64,000 nucleotides of DNA from Bacillota bacterium. Its GTDB lineage: Bacteria > Bacillota > Bacilli > Paenibacillales > UBA4045. The stretch lies in assembly GCA_023441055.1 (NCBI GenBank), contig JAEZQY010000008.1:248001-312000 (forward strand). Reading direction: 5' to 3'. Positions 35,664-43,959 of the stretch are shown one piece after another (position 1 is the stretch's first letter; each line of letters starts with the position of its first letter). The position numbers and the translations under genes are program-made. Below the pieces are notes generated by a model. The model ran no database searches, was not told where the DNA came from, and saw only the letters and a list, made by a program, of their open reading frames with translations.

Positions 35664-36719
35664 ATGAGAATTCCGATTCATAATGTTAAGGTCGGTGACA
35701 AACTAATCTCAGATGTATTTAATGATTATGGGCTGCACGTACTATCTCGTGACACGCAGCTTAACGAATCGGATATTGTGAAGTTGAATCGGCATAAGAT
35801 TGCGCACGTCGATATTGACTACCGTGAGATCATTGAGGTTGCCGTGAGCCGTAATTTCCGTCTAGAGGCGATTGAACAAGAGATACAACCGAAGTTCAAC
35901 GACGCCGTTAATGGAATGAAAACGTTGTTCGAACAAGTCATGCAAGAAGGCAAGATAAATGAGGAATTGGTGGACCGGAATTTCGAGCCTCTGATTGAAC
36001 ACTTCGAGCAGGAGGTTGATGTAGTTTCCTTGCTGCTCTCTCTTACAAGCAAGGATGCCTACACCTACCAGCATTGCGTTCAGGTCGGCATGATTTCCTA
36101 CTATATCGCCAAGTGGGTGGGCATGAACGAAGAGGAAGCACTGCTCACTGGTAAGGCAGGTTATCTGCATGATATCGGCAAGTGCCGCATCGACACGACG
36201 ATCTTGAATAAACCTGCCAAGTTAACCGCTGAAGAGTTCAATATTATGAAGTCGCACACTACACACGGACATGATATCATCACTCGTTCCTTGCCGAATC
36301 ATCCTGCACTCAGCACGGTTGCCCTACAGCATCATGAACGCTTGAATGGCAACGGGTATCCGCACGGAATTACTGGTGAACAGATGCATCCAATGTCCAA
36401 AATTGTAGCTATTGCTGATATTTACAGCGCAATGATCTCATCACGCGTCTATCAGAAGAAGCGCGACTTGCTGTTCGTGCTTCGCGAACTGCATAAGCTA
36501 AGCTTCACGGATCTGGATCCGCATATCGTGCTTACCTTCATTCAGCATATGATTCCTAATTTCATCGGCAAGAAGCTCATTCTGAAGAGCGGAGAGATCG
36601 GCCAGATTATTATGACCAACCCAACTGATCCCTTCCGCCCGCTGATCCGAATCGACAATACCTTCATCGACCTATCCAAGGATCACACGCTGGAGATCGA
36701 GACGATCTTCCAGAACTAA
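35664..36719 (+). CDS. HD-GYP domain protein 2
   Basis: A 351-aa protein with the same layout as HD-GYP 1: an N-terminal region to ~residue 120, then an HD-GYP domain with HD at 169-170 (YLHDIGKCRID) and HHERLNGNGYP at 223-233. The GYP motif has Asn where the consensus (and HD-GYP 1) has Asp. It is transcribed divergently from the YunD/HD-GYP 1 pair and ends three bases from the convergent NlpC/P60 gene. GTGGGGGCC precedes the ATG. Whether the Asn changes activity cannot be told from sequence. Confidence 0.88.
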   Translation: MRIPIHNVKVGDKLISDVFNDYGLHVLSRDTQLNESDIVKLNRHKIAHVDIDYREIIEVAVSRNFRLEAIEQEIQPKFNDAVNGMKTLFEQVMQEGKINEELVDRNFEPLIEHFEQEVDVVSLLLSLTSKDAYTYQHCVQVGMISYYIAKWVGMNEEEALLTGKAGYLHDIGKCRIDTTILNKPAKLTAEEFNIMKSHTTHGHDIITRSLPNHPALSTVALQHHERLNGNGYPHGITGEQMHPMSKIVAIADIYSAMISSRVYQKKRDLLFVLRELHKLSFTDLDPHIVLTFIQHMIPNFIGKKLILKSGEIGQIIMTNPTDPFRPLIRIDNTFIDLSKDHTLEIETIFQN

Positions 36720-36722
36720 GCG

Positions 36723-37748
36723 CTATATCACCCGCCTCGCACTAAGATAGGTCTTCTTCCAGAATGACTTATTGATACTCGTAATTTGAACTCCATCCTT
36801 GGGCTTTGTGGAGGAATGAATCATCTGCCCATTGCCCATATAGATACCGACATGCCCAATGATGTCATTGGACTTGAACCTGCCCGGTAGATAGAAGAAC
36901 AACAAATCTCCCTTGCGGAGGCTTGTCCGACTGACTGGCGTACCAACCTTCCCTTGCTGCCTCGACAATCTGGGAAGTGTAATATCATATTTGCCGTATA
37001 CATATTGTGTGAAGGTGGAACAGTCAAACTTGCCTGATTTAGGATAAGGTGCAGCGCCAAAATCATACTCCACGCCAATATACTTCTTAGCTGTACCCAG
37101 CAGCTTGTCCACATCCACCTTAGCCGCATTCAGCATGACAGGAAGATCGCCGCTTGCACTTACTTGCCCAGCATCACTGCCAGGATCATTCGGATCATCT
37201 CTGAAATCTGGCACACCAGCGTCATTAATTAAGTCATCCACGCTCGGATGGATCAGCAGCTCCTGATTCCGCCTATCGAAGTTCATGGCATCGCCGAATA
37301 GCGACTGCAGCGAGTCGTATGGAACGTACACGGCTCCCTCTCTCACGATGGATGGTTGACTGAGCTGTATCGCTTCGCCTCCCCGCCTGGCCTCCTGAGT
37401 ATGAACAACAATCTCGTAGGCTACATCATTATCACCCACATTGAACGAGCTTCCATCATCCGCCCATTCCGATTGGAACGATAAGGTATCAGCGAGCTGC
37501 TGTAAAGGCACATACAATTGACCATCATACTGGACCATCTGTAAAACCGCATCTTGTGATTCCGAGGATAGCATATGCCCGTCCGATCCGTCATTATGAA
37601 CACGCATGCCTCGGCTTTCCACATTGCTCTGTGTATTCGAACCGTTGTCCGTAGTAGGAGTTTCATTCGCTGTGTTCATGCAACCGGCCAGCATTGCAAC
37701 GATAATCAGGAGGATCCCAGCCTTCATTCGCAATCGCATACGTCTCAT
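36723..37748 (-). CDS. NlpC/P60 lipoprotein with stalk-domain-like N-terminus
   Basis: A 341-aa secreted lipoprotein: residues 1-23 form a type II signal peptide with lipobox LAGC (Cys23). A disordered polar stretch follows, then a domain (~65-170) similar to the copper amine oxidase N-terminal-like repeats of Paenibacillus surface proteins (QLYVPLQQLADTLSF and AVYVPYDSLQSLFG). The C-terminus is an NlpC/P60 cysteine peptidase with Cys243 (KFDCSTF), His299 (IGHVGIY) and His311. It should cleave peptidoglycan stem peptides at the outer membrane face. AAAAGGAG precedes the ATG. Confidence 0.9.
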   Translation of the reverse strand: MRRMRLRMKAGILLIIVAMLAGCMNTANETPTTDNGSNTQSNVESRGMRVHNDGSDGHMLSSESQDAVLQMVQYDGQLYVPLQQLADTLSFQSEWADDGSSFNVGDNDVAYEIVVHTQEARRGGEAIQLSQPSIVREGAVYVPYDSLQSLFGDAMNFDRRNQELLIHPSVDDLINDAGVPDFRDDPNDPGSDAGQVSASGDLPVMLNAAKVDVDKLLGTAKKYIGVEYDFGAAPYPKSGKFDCSTFTQYVYGKYDITLPRLSRQQGKVGTPVSRTSLRKGDLLFFYLPGRFKSNDIIGHVGIYMGNGQMIHSSTKPKDGVQITSINKSFWKKTYLSARRVI

Positions 37749-37875
37749 AATGCATAGCTCCTTTTTCTAATGTACATAGCAACCGATTCAGCATCAGCTT
37801 TATCTTCTGATACAGCTACAGCTTTATCTTGATGCCGAACCTGTGATAATATGCATGTAATTAGATTAGTTAGCG

Positions 37876-38154
37876 ATGCTTCACAAAACTTGAGTGTATG
37901 CTTCCGATGCAGTTTTGCTTCGATGATTATTCGGGAGTGTATGCTTCACAAAACTTAAGCTTATGCTTCCGATGCAGTTTTGCTTCGATGATTATTCCGG
38001 GAGTGTATGCTTCACAAAACTTAAGCTTATGCTTCCGATGCAGTTTTGCTGCGATGATTATTCCGGGAGTATATGCTTCACAAAACTTAAGCTTATGCTT
38101 CCGATGCAGTTTTGCTTCGATGATTATTCCGGGAGTATATGCTTCACAAAACTT
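37876..38154 (+). repeat. 66-bp tandem repeat array, four units plus a partial fifth
   Basis: The heptamer-containing segment ATGCTTCACAAAACTT recurs at 37876, 37941, 38007, 38073 and 38139 (spacings 65, 66, 66, 66). Each full unit also carries a second ATGCTTC, a CAAAACT/AGTTTTG inverted pair and TGATTATTCCGGGAG. Units are nearly identical. The last partial unit runs directly into the GGAGG of the next gene, so the array forms most of that gene's 5' leader. Spacers are absent, so this is not CRISPR. Confidence 0.95.
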
Positions 38155-38167
38155 GGAGGTTATTCCC

Positions 38168-38434
38168 ATGGAAATCACATCCCGCCCGCAGCGCTACGGA
38201 TTAGCAGTTGCCTCCCTCGCCTGCGGCATAATAGCTTGTGCATTCAACCTGTTGTTCTTCACAGCGTTCATTGGAGTTCCCCTAAGCATTATCGCAGTCG
38301 TGTTGGGGGCCTCTTCCTACAGAAACCACCAATACGGCAAGGCAGGCCTCGTTCTCGGGCTGCTCGCTTTCTTGGTGGTCATTGTGTATGCATGTAGTTA
38401 TCTGACGGTCGTATGGAGCGACCCGCTCGTCTAG
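38168..38434 (+). CDS. Small two-helix membrane protein (DUF4190-like)
   Basis: An 88-aa protein, MEITSRPQRYGLAVASLACG onward, with two transmembrane hairpin helices (~9-45 as a long hydrophobic block broken by polar residues, and ~60-80) and a short basic loop HQYGKAG. The pattern of SLACGI, IGVPLSIIAVVLG and GKAGLVLGLLA resembles DUF4190. GGAGG (38155-38159) is 8 bases before the ATG. The frame stays open through the repeat array upstream, but the ribosome binding site places the start here. The function is unknown. Confidence 0.7.
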   Translation: MEITSRPQRYGLAVASLACGIIACAFNLLFFTAFIGVPLSIIAVVLGASSYRNHQYGKAGLVLGLLAFLVVIVYACSYLTVVWSDPLV

Positions 38435-38440
38435 CCAAAC

Positions 38441-39115
38441 TTACTCAGTAGTAGATGCTGCGCGTGCGCGAAGCGCGATAGCCAGTACTCGCCACCCTTC
38501 ACGGGATAGGTTCGGATCACGAATGATGCCGCCAAGATCGCCTGAACCGAACTCTCGTATGAACCACTCTGGAGCAGCTGCGCGCACCTCAAGCTTCTCG
38601 ACCCGTTCCTGTAATTGTGCCAGCTGCTTCGTAAGATCCTCCAACATTCGTCTCGCCTCCTCATCATACCCTGTCAGATTATACTGCCGTATAAGTGACT
38701 TAAGCTTCGCCGCATACTGCGGGTCGGTGGCATACCCGCTTAGATAAAGTGCTTCGGCCTGCTCCTCGGGCGTCTTCGCCAAGCGAACCCGCTCATAGCG
38801 ACTGGTACTTAGCAATCTATCTTGATCCTTATAGAAGTGATAGACACTGTTATATTTACGGAAGTAGGCCGTAGTTTCGACACGTTCGCCGTTATAAACC
38901 TCCCATGTCGGTTTCCTCACAATGGCACCGTCCCACCAGGGATTAGGCTTTCCTGTTCCCACCTTAATCCCGCCAAGATTGTACCAAGCGTGAACCTTGC
39001 CTCCGGTCTCCAGCAAATTCTGGGCTAACCTTACCGAAGGCAGCAAGGGTGAACCTTCCAATCGTGATCGAATAGCCGCAGGAGCGAGCGTTTGGAGAAA
39101 TGCATCAATTGCCAT
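38441..39115 (-). CDS. Glucosaminidase-domain protein without signal peptide
   Basis: A 224-aa protein. Residues ~1-150 resemble the FlgJ/LytG-type glucosaminidase domain, which cleaves N-acetylglucosaminyl bonds in peptidoglycan: PSVRLAQNLLETGG holds the probable catalytic Glu36, followed by YNLGGIKVG and the Tyr-rich AYFRKYNSVYHFY. A coiled coil (MLEDLTKQLAQLQERVEKLE) and a short tail follow. No signal peptide or membrane segment is present, as in phage endolysins. AGGAGGTGG precedes the ATG. Confidence 0.75.
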   Translation of the reverse strand: MAIDAFLQTLAPAAIRSRLEGSPLLPSVRLAQNLLETGGKVHAWYNLGGIKVGTGKPNPWWDGAIVRKPTWEVYNGERVETTAYFRKYNSVYHFYKDQDRLLSTSRYERVRLAKTPEEQAEALYLSGYATDPQYAAKLKSLIRQYNLTGYDEEARRMLEDLTKQLAQLQERVEKLEVRAAAPEWFIREFGSGDLGGIIRDPNLSREGWRVLAIALRARAASTTE

Positions 39116-39180
39116 AGAGTCTCCACCTCCTCACTCATTATATGAGTCAGGCAGTGGAATGCGCTGTGCATTCGCCCTGA

Positions 39181-40692
39181 TTATGGTTTACCCGCAGCAG
39201 AATGGTTATTTGATCTTCGCGACAGCAAGATGTACAAGTTATATAGAAAAATAAGTATGGATACCGTAACAAACAAGATTAAACCTAATGCAGCATCATA
39301 AGGAAAACCGTAGAAGCCCATTCCGGACGGACGCAAGAATAGCAGGACGTATCCGATCCCTGCGGAAATTCCGCCCCAGAGAATGCTCGCTGCTACTGAT
39401 CGCCACAGCGGCTTGGCATAACTGCGTTCACGCCGCTTCCAAGCTCTTGCAAGAATGCTAAGGAGCAGGAGGCCAATTGTTGCAATCGCGATTGCAATCC
39501 AGCTTATTTTGCCAATAGGAGCTGTCGGCTCGGGTACGATTGGTTCATAACCCATAAGGATAGAAGCCATTCCTTCGATGATTGGCGTCTGAATAAACGG
39601 GTAAAACTCTCCATAGAGCAGCACGAGCCCTAATTCATATTCGGGGATAAACAGGACAGCGGAGCCTGATCCCATCCCATCGCCGAACTTCCAATATATA
39701 TCCGTGCCATGCCAGTGTTTAACCTCAAAACCGCTTGCTGTATAATAAGCATCGCCAGCTTCCGTCGGCACAAATGGAGCTCTGGCATCCAAGGTGCTGT
39801 CTGCGCGCAGCAGGTTCTGCTCGCCATAGCCCAACTGGAATGCCACATATTTAACTAAATCCTCAAGCGTGCTGTACGCCCCGCCATCGGGGTCCTGTGA
39901 TGTGCCGAATGATTCGAAATTTCGGCCTAACTGTATTTTGCGTGTAAAAAACCAATGGTACTCATCCGCGACCTTCGAGGCTGGAATCGTATCCAACTGT
40001 TCACCGTATATCGTCGCATGCATGCCTAACGGCTCAAAAATCGATTGCTCCATATAGTCATAGTAACTCAGATCCGTCACCTGCTCGATGACATGTCCGA
40101 GTAAGTCGAAGCAGCCGTTGCAATAATTTCCGGTTGTACCTGGCTGCTCCGTCAGTTCAATCTGCTTCATCACCTCCACATAATCAGCCAACGAGTTTCT
40201 TGCGTCATGCTCGAAGAGCTGCGCGTCAGTCTGCGAGCCTACTCCCCCAGCGGAGTGCGTTAACAGATGCCGCAGCGTGACCGGATTTACGTCATCCTCG
40301 CCTTGAAAGCGAAAGCCCGGAATGTAAGTCCGAACTGACTTATCAACATCAAGCAGCCCTTCTTCTTGGAGCTTGTATATCGCTGTAGCGGTTAATGCCT
40401 TGGTCACCGAGGCGACCGCATAACGCGTAGTCGCATCCGGCGTGATTTGCGCCTGCTTGCTCGTCGTTCCATAGGCTTGCTCATGAATGAGCGTATCCTG
40501 ATGGATGATACCGTAAATTCCGCCAATCAAATCATTGCGCTCGAATTGCCTGCTCACAAATTGCTCCACAAGCCATAATCTCTCCTGCATCTCCGCATCA
40601 TCCGGCAGATCACCAGCGGCAGCCGCAGTAGTCGTACTCACGTTTGCTAGGATAATTATGATGAAAATAAGGAAATACCATTTTTTACGCAC
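39181..40692 (-). CDS. Membrane-anchored serine hydrolase (class C beta-lactamase/PBP4* family)
   Basis: A 503-aa protein. The signal peptide spans residues 1-27 (VRKKWYF, hydrophobic core, TTAAAAG). The beta-lactamase fold has Ser95-Val-Thr-Lys98 as SxxK and Tyr-Cys-Asn in GNYCNGCFDLLG as YxN. The C-terminal ~130 residues carry four hydrophobic segments, an arrangement found in Bacillus PbpE-like and peptidase-like hydrolases. The frame is longer upstream, but I take a GTG at 40690-40692, 9 bases after GGAG, because it places the signal peptide at the start. The substrate is unknown. Confidence 0.8.
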   Translation of the reverse strand: MRKKWYFLIFIIIILANVSTTTAAAAGDLPDDAEMQERLWLVEQFVSRQFERNDLIGGIYGIIHQDTLIHEQAYGTTSKQAQITPDATTRYAVASVTKALTATAIYKLQEEGLLDVDKSVRTYIPGFRFQGEDDVNPVTLRHLLTHSAGGVGSQTDAQLFEHDARNSLADYVEVMKQIELTEQPGTTGNYCNGCFDLLGHVIEQVTDLSYYDYMEQSIFEPLGMHATIYGEQLDTIPASKVADEYHWFFTRKIQLGRNFESFGTSQDPDGGAYSTLEDLVKYVAFQLGYGEQNLLRADSTLDARAPFVPTEAGDAYYTASGFEVKHWHGTDIYWKFGDGMGSGSAVLFIPEYELGLVLLYGEFYPFIQTPIIEGMASILMGYEPIVPEPTAPIGKISWIAIAIATIGLLLLSILARAWKRRERSYAKPLWRSVAASILWGGISAGIGYVLLFLRPSGMGFYGFPYDAALGLILFVTVSILIFLYNLYILLSRRSNNHSAAGKP

Positions 40693-40826
40693 ATGATCAC
40701 GCTCCAAACAGGTTTTTCCCATTATAAGTGAAAAGTCTAATTGGACCATCATTCTCACGACTGATATTCCCCTATTTCCACAGACGGATCTGTGCAAAAC
40801 CTAACAGGCAGCGATCGTGCTGAGCC

Positions 40827-40870
40827 AATAGAAAGAACCCGCAGATTGCAATCCGCGGGTTCTTTCTATT
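40827..40870. terminator. Strong bidirectional terminator after sufB
   Basis: A perfect 16-bp stem (40827-40842 with 40855-40870) around a 12-base loop lies 10 bases after the sufB stop codon. AT-rich stem ends allow function in either direction. Confidence 0.8.
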
Positions 40871-40879
40871 GCCTATATA

Positions 40880-42277
40880 TTATCCGATAGAACCTTCCAT
40901 CTCGAACTTGATGAGTCGATTCATCTCGACAGCGTATTCCATTGGAAGCTCCTTCGTGAATGGCTCGATGAAGCCCATGATGATCATCTGTGTTGCTTCT
41001 GCGGTTGTCAGCCCTCTGCTCGTCAAGTAGAAGAGCTGATCCTCGGATACCTTCGATACGGTAGCCTCATGCTCCAGTATGATGTCATCATTCAGGATCT
41101 CGTTATATGGAATCGTATCTGACGTAGAGTCATTATCCATTATGAGCGTGTCGCATTGAATGTTCGCCTTAGATCCTTGCGAATTGCGGCCGAACGACGT
41201 CAGTCCACGGTAAGTAACCTTACCGCCATGCTTACTGATGGACTTCGATACAATGGTCGACGTCGTATCCGGTGCCAGATGCGTCATCTTCGCGCCAGCG
41301 TCTTGGTGTTGATCCTTGCCTGCAACAGCGATGGACAACACATGTCCCTTAGCGCCGCGGCCCTTAAGAACAACAGCCGGATACTTCATCGTCAGCTTAG
41401 AACCGATATTCCCATCGACCCACTCCATCGTCGCATTCTCTTCTGCGACAGCACGCTTCGTTACCAGGTTATAGATGTTAGGCGCCCAGTTCTGGATAGT
41501 CGTATAACGAACACGCGCATCCTTCTTCACCAGAATCTCGACAACTGCGCTATGCAGGGAATTCGTGCTGTAGACAGGTGCCGTACAGCCTTCTACATAG
41601 TGAACGAAGCTTCCTTCATCCGCAATGATCAGCGTACGCTCGAATTGCCCCATATTCTCCGAATTGATACGGAAGTAAGCTTGGAGCGGAATTTCGCACT
41701 TCACGCCCTTAGGCACATAGATGACGCTGCCGCCAGACCACACCGCGCTGTTCAGCGCCGCGAATTTATTATCAGCGGGAGGAATAACTGTCCCGAAGTA
41801 TTCCCTAAGCAGCTCAGGATGTTCACGAAGAGCTGTGTCTGTATCGGTGAAGATCACGCCTTGGTCGGTCAGTTCCTGTTGCATGCTGTGATACACAACC
41901 TCAGACTCATACTGAGCGGATACACCCGCCAAGAACTTCTGCTCTGCTTCAGGGATACCCAGCTTATCGAAGGTTTCCTTAATCTCTGAAGGAACCTCCT
42001 CCCAAGTCTTCCCTTGCTTCTCGGACGGCTTAACGTAATATTGAATATCGTCGAAATTCAGATCATCGAGATCGCCGCCCCAACGAGGCATCGGCATCTT
42101 GTAGAATTGTTCCAGCGACTTCAGACGGAACTCCAGCATCCAATCCGGCTCGCCCTTCATCCTCGAAATCTCCATGACAATCTCGCGAGTCAGGCCCTTA
42201 CCTGATTGGAACACGGACTGATGTTCATCCCTAAACCCATACTTATAAGCTTCCATTTCAGGCATTTTCTTAGCCAT
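40880..42277 (-). CDS. sufB: Fe-S cluster scaffold subunit SufB
   Basis: A 465-aa SufB, the core scaffold of the SufBCD complex that builds Fe-S clusters. Family segments include YYVKPSEKQGKTWEEVP, GVKCEIPLQAYFRINSENMG, YVEGCTAPVYSTNSLHSAVV and TSRGLTTAEATQMIIMGFIEPF. The length equals B. subtilis SufB when the ATG at 42275-42277 is used, which lies 9 bases after GGAGG. It is the last gene of sufCDSUB, followed by a strong terminator. Confidence 0.95.
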   Translation of the reverse strand: MAKKMPEMEAYKYGFRDEHQSVFQSGKGLTREIVMEISRMKGEPDWMLEFRLKSLEQFYKMPMPRWGGDLDDLNFDDIQYYVKPSEKQGKTWEEVPSEIKETFDKLGIPEAEQKFLAGVSAQYESEVVYHSMQQELTDQGVIFTDTDTALREHPELLREYFGTVIPPADNKFAALNSAVWSGGSVIYVPKGVKCEIPLQAYFRINSENMGQFERTLIIADEGSFVHYVEGCTAPVYSTNSLHSAVVEILVKKDARVRYTTIQNWAPNIYNLVTKRAVAEENATMEWVDGNIGSKLTMKYPAVVLKGRGAKGHVLSIAVAGKDQHQDAGAKMTHLAPDTTSTIVSKSISKHGGKVTYRGLTSFGRNSQGSKANIQCDTLIMDNDSTSDTIPYNEILNDDIILEHEATVSKVSEDQLFYLTSRGLTTAEATQMIIMGFIEPFTKELPMEYAVEMNRLIKFEMEGSIG

Positions 42278-42326
42278 TTCAGTCACCCTCCTTCATGATT
42301 TGTAAATCTGAGCCTTGCTTTGTTTC

Positions 42327-42746
42327 TTAACGTTGGGATTCAATCCCCTTCTTCAGCGCATTCCATGACAGCGTTGCGCACTTTATACGAGCTGGAAATT
42401 GCGTTACTCCCGACAGTGCCTGTATATCTTCATACTCAAAATCGAGCTCTTGTCCTTGCATCATCGAGGAGAAGTCCTGTGCCAGTTGCATGGCCTCTTC
42501 ATATGTCCTGCCCTTCACTGCGTCCGTCATCATCGATGCGGAAGCCATGGAGATCGAGCATCCCTCGCCCTTGAATTTGGCGCCTTCAATAATGCCGTCC
42601 TTCATCTTCAGTTGAAGGGAGATTCGATCCCCGCAGGTTGGATTGTTCAACTCAATCACTACTGCATCGTCTTCGTAGACGCCACTGTTGCGCGGTGTCT
42701 TATAGTGATCCATGATGACTTGTCTATACAGATCATCCAATCGCAT
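42327..42746 (-). CDS. sufU: SufU, zinc-dependent sulfur transfer protein
   Basis: A 139-aa SufU. The zinc ligands Cys38, Asp40, Cys63 and Cys123 lie in NPTCGDR, GEGCSISMASAS and RIKCATLSW, with the insertion that distinguishes SufU from IscU scaffolds. It accepts persulfide sulfur from SufS. The ATG at 42744-42746 follows AAAGGAG and overlaps the end of sufS by 14 bases; the longer frame runs through sufS. Confidence 0.95.
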   Translation of the reverse strand: MRLDDLYRQVIMDHYKTPRNSGVYEDDAVVIELNNPTCGDRISLQLKMKDGIIEGAKFKGEGCSISMASASMMTDAVKGRTYEEAMQLAQDFSSMMQGQELDFEYEDIQALSGVTQFPARIKCATLSWNALKKGIESQR

Positions 42747-43959
42747 AACCGAAGTACTCCTTTGTGCGGACCAGCGCATGAATGAGTCGGTCAACGTCCG
42801 CCTTAGTGTTGTACAGATAGAAGCTTGCCCTTGCAGTTGCTGACACATTCAGCCAGCGCATTAGTGGCTGGCAGCAATGATGTCCAGCCCGTATTGCGAC
42901 GCCCTCGGCATCCAGAACAGTGGACACATCATGCGGGTGAATATCACCTAGATTGAATGTAATCAGACCTGCCCGATTGTCTAGCGGTCCATAAATTTGT
43001 ATGTCCTTCAGCTCATTCATCCGCTCTAATGCATATGCGGTAAGCTGTTGATCATGACGCTCGATATTGTCCAGTCCGACCTCCTGCAAGAAGTCAATGG
43101 CTGCGCCTAGTCCCACAGCGCCTGCTATAATCGGTGTTCCGCCTTCGAACCTAGCCGGAACATCCTTCCAGGTGGCATCTTCGAGTGTGACGAAATCAAT
43201 CATCTCGCCGCCGAACTCAATCGGCTCCATCTGTTCTAGAAGCGCCCGCTTCCCGTACAGCGCACCGATTCCTGTCGGTCCGCACATCTTGTGTCCAGAG
43301 AACGCATAGAAATCGGCACCCAGCGCTTGTACATCGACCTTCATATGGGGTGTGCTCTGCGCGCCGTCAACTACCATGATCGCACCATGTCTATGAGCAA
43401 TATCGGCTACCTGGCGGATCGGATTGATCACACCTAGAACATTCGATACATGGGTCATCGCAACAATCTTCGTACGAGCGGTTACCAGCTTCTCAACATC
43501 CTCCAGAAGAATCGTACCGTCCGGCTGGAGCGGGATCACCTTCAGATCGGCCCCAGTCGCCTTGGCAGCTTGCTGCCAAGGGATTAAATTGCTGTGATGC
43601 TCCATCGGTGTAATGATAATCTCATCGCCAGGCTTACACACGGATCGCGCATAACTAGACGCGACCAGATTTAGCCCTGTGGTAGTTCCTCTATTGAAGA
43701 TAATCTGCTCAGCAGACTCTGCATGAATGAATCGAGCAACCTTCTCGCGCGCGCCCTCATATGCTTCAGTAGCTCTGGAGCCGAGCGTATGCACGCCGCG
43801 GTGCACATTCGAGTTGTCGTATTCATAATAACGCTTCATTGCCTCGATCACTTGAATAGGCTTCTGCGAGGTTGCCGCGCTGTCCAGATAGACGAGCGGG
43901 TGACCGTTGATTTCCTGATTCAGAATCGGGAACTGCTCACGTATCGCAGAGTCTATCAT
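42733..43959 (-). CDS. sufS: Cysteine desulfurase SufS
   Basis: A 408-aa group II cysteine desulfurase that delivers sulfur to SufU. The PLP-binding lysine lies in FYAFSGHKMCGPTGIGALYG and the catalytic cysteine in RAGHHCCQPLM near residue 360. THVSNVLGVINPI and FNRGTTTGLNLVA are also diagnostic. Its ATG overlaps the sufD stop (ATGA), indicating coupled translation. Confidence 0.95.
   Translation of the reverse strand: MIDSAIREQFPILNQEINGHPLVYLDSAATSQKPIQVIEAMKRYYEYDNSNVHRGVHTLGSRATEAYEGAREKVARFIHAESAEQIIFNRGTTTGLNLVASSYARSVCKPGDEIIITPMEHHSNLIPWQQAAKATGADLKVIPLQPDGTILLEDVEKLVTARTKIVAMTHVSNVLGVINPIRQVADIAHRHGAIMVVDGAQSTPHMKVDVQALGADFYAFSGHKMCGPTGIGALYGKRALLEQMEPIEFGGEMIDFVTLEDATWKDVPARFEGGTPIIAGAVGLGAAIDFLQEVGLDNIERHDQQLTAYALERMNELKDIQIYGPLDNRAGLITFNLGDIHPHDVSTVLDAEGVAIRAGHHCCQPLMRWLNVSATARASFYLYNTKADVDRLIHALVRTKEYFGYAIG

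Noticed and set aside
37876..38154. Possible CRISPR array
   Set aside because: The repeats are contiguous 66-bp units without unique spacers, and no cas gene is nearby.
41156..41989. 277-codon plus-strand open frame opposite sufB
   Set aside because: Antisense shadow of sufB with no recognisable domain.
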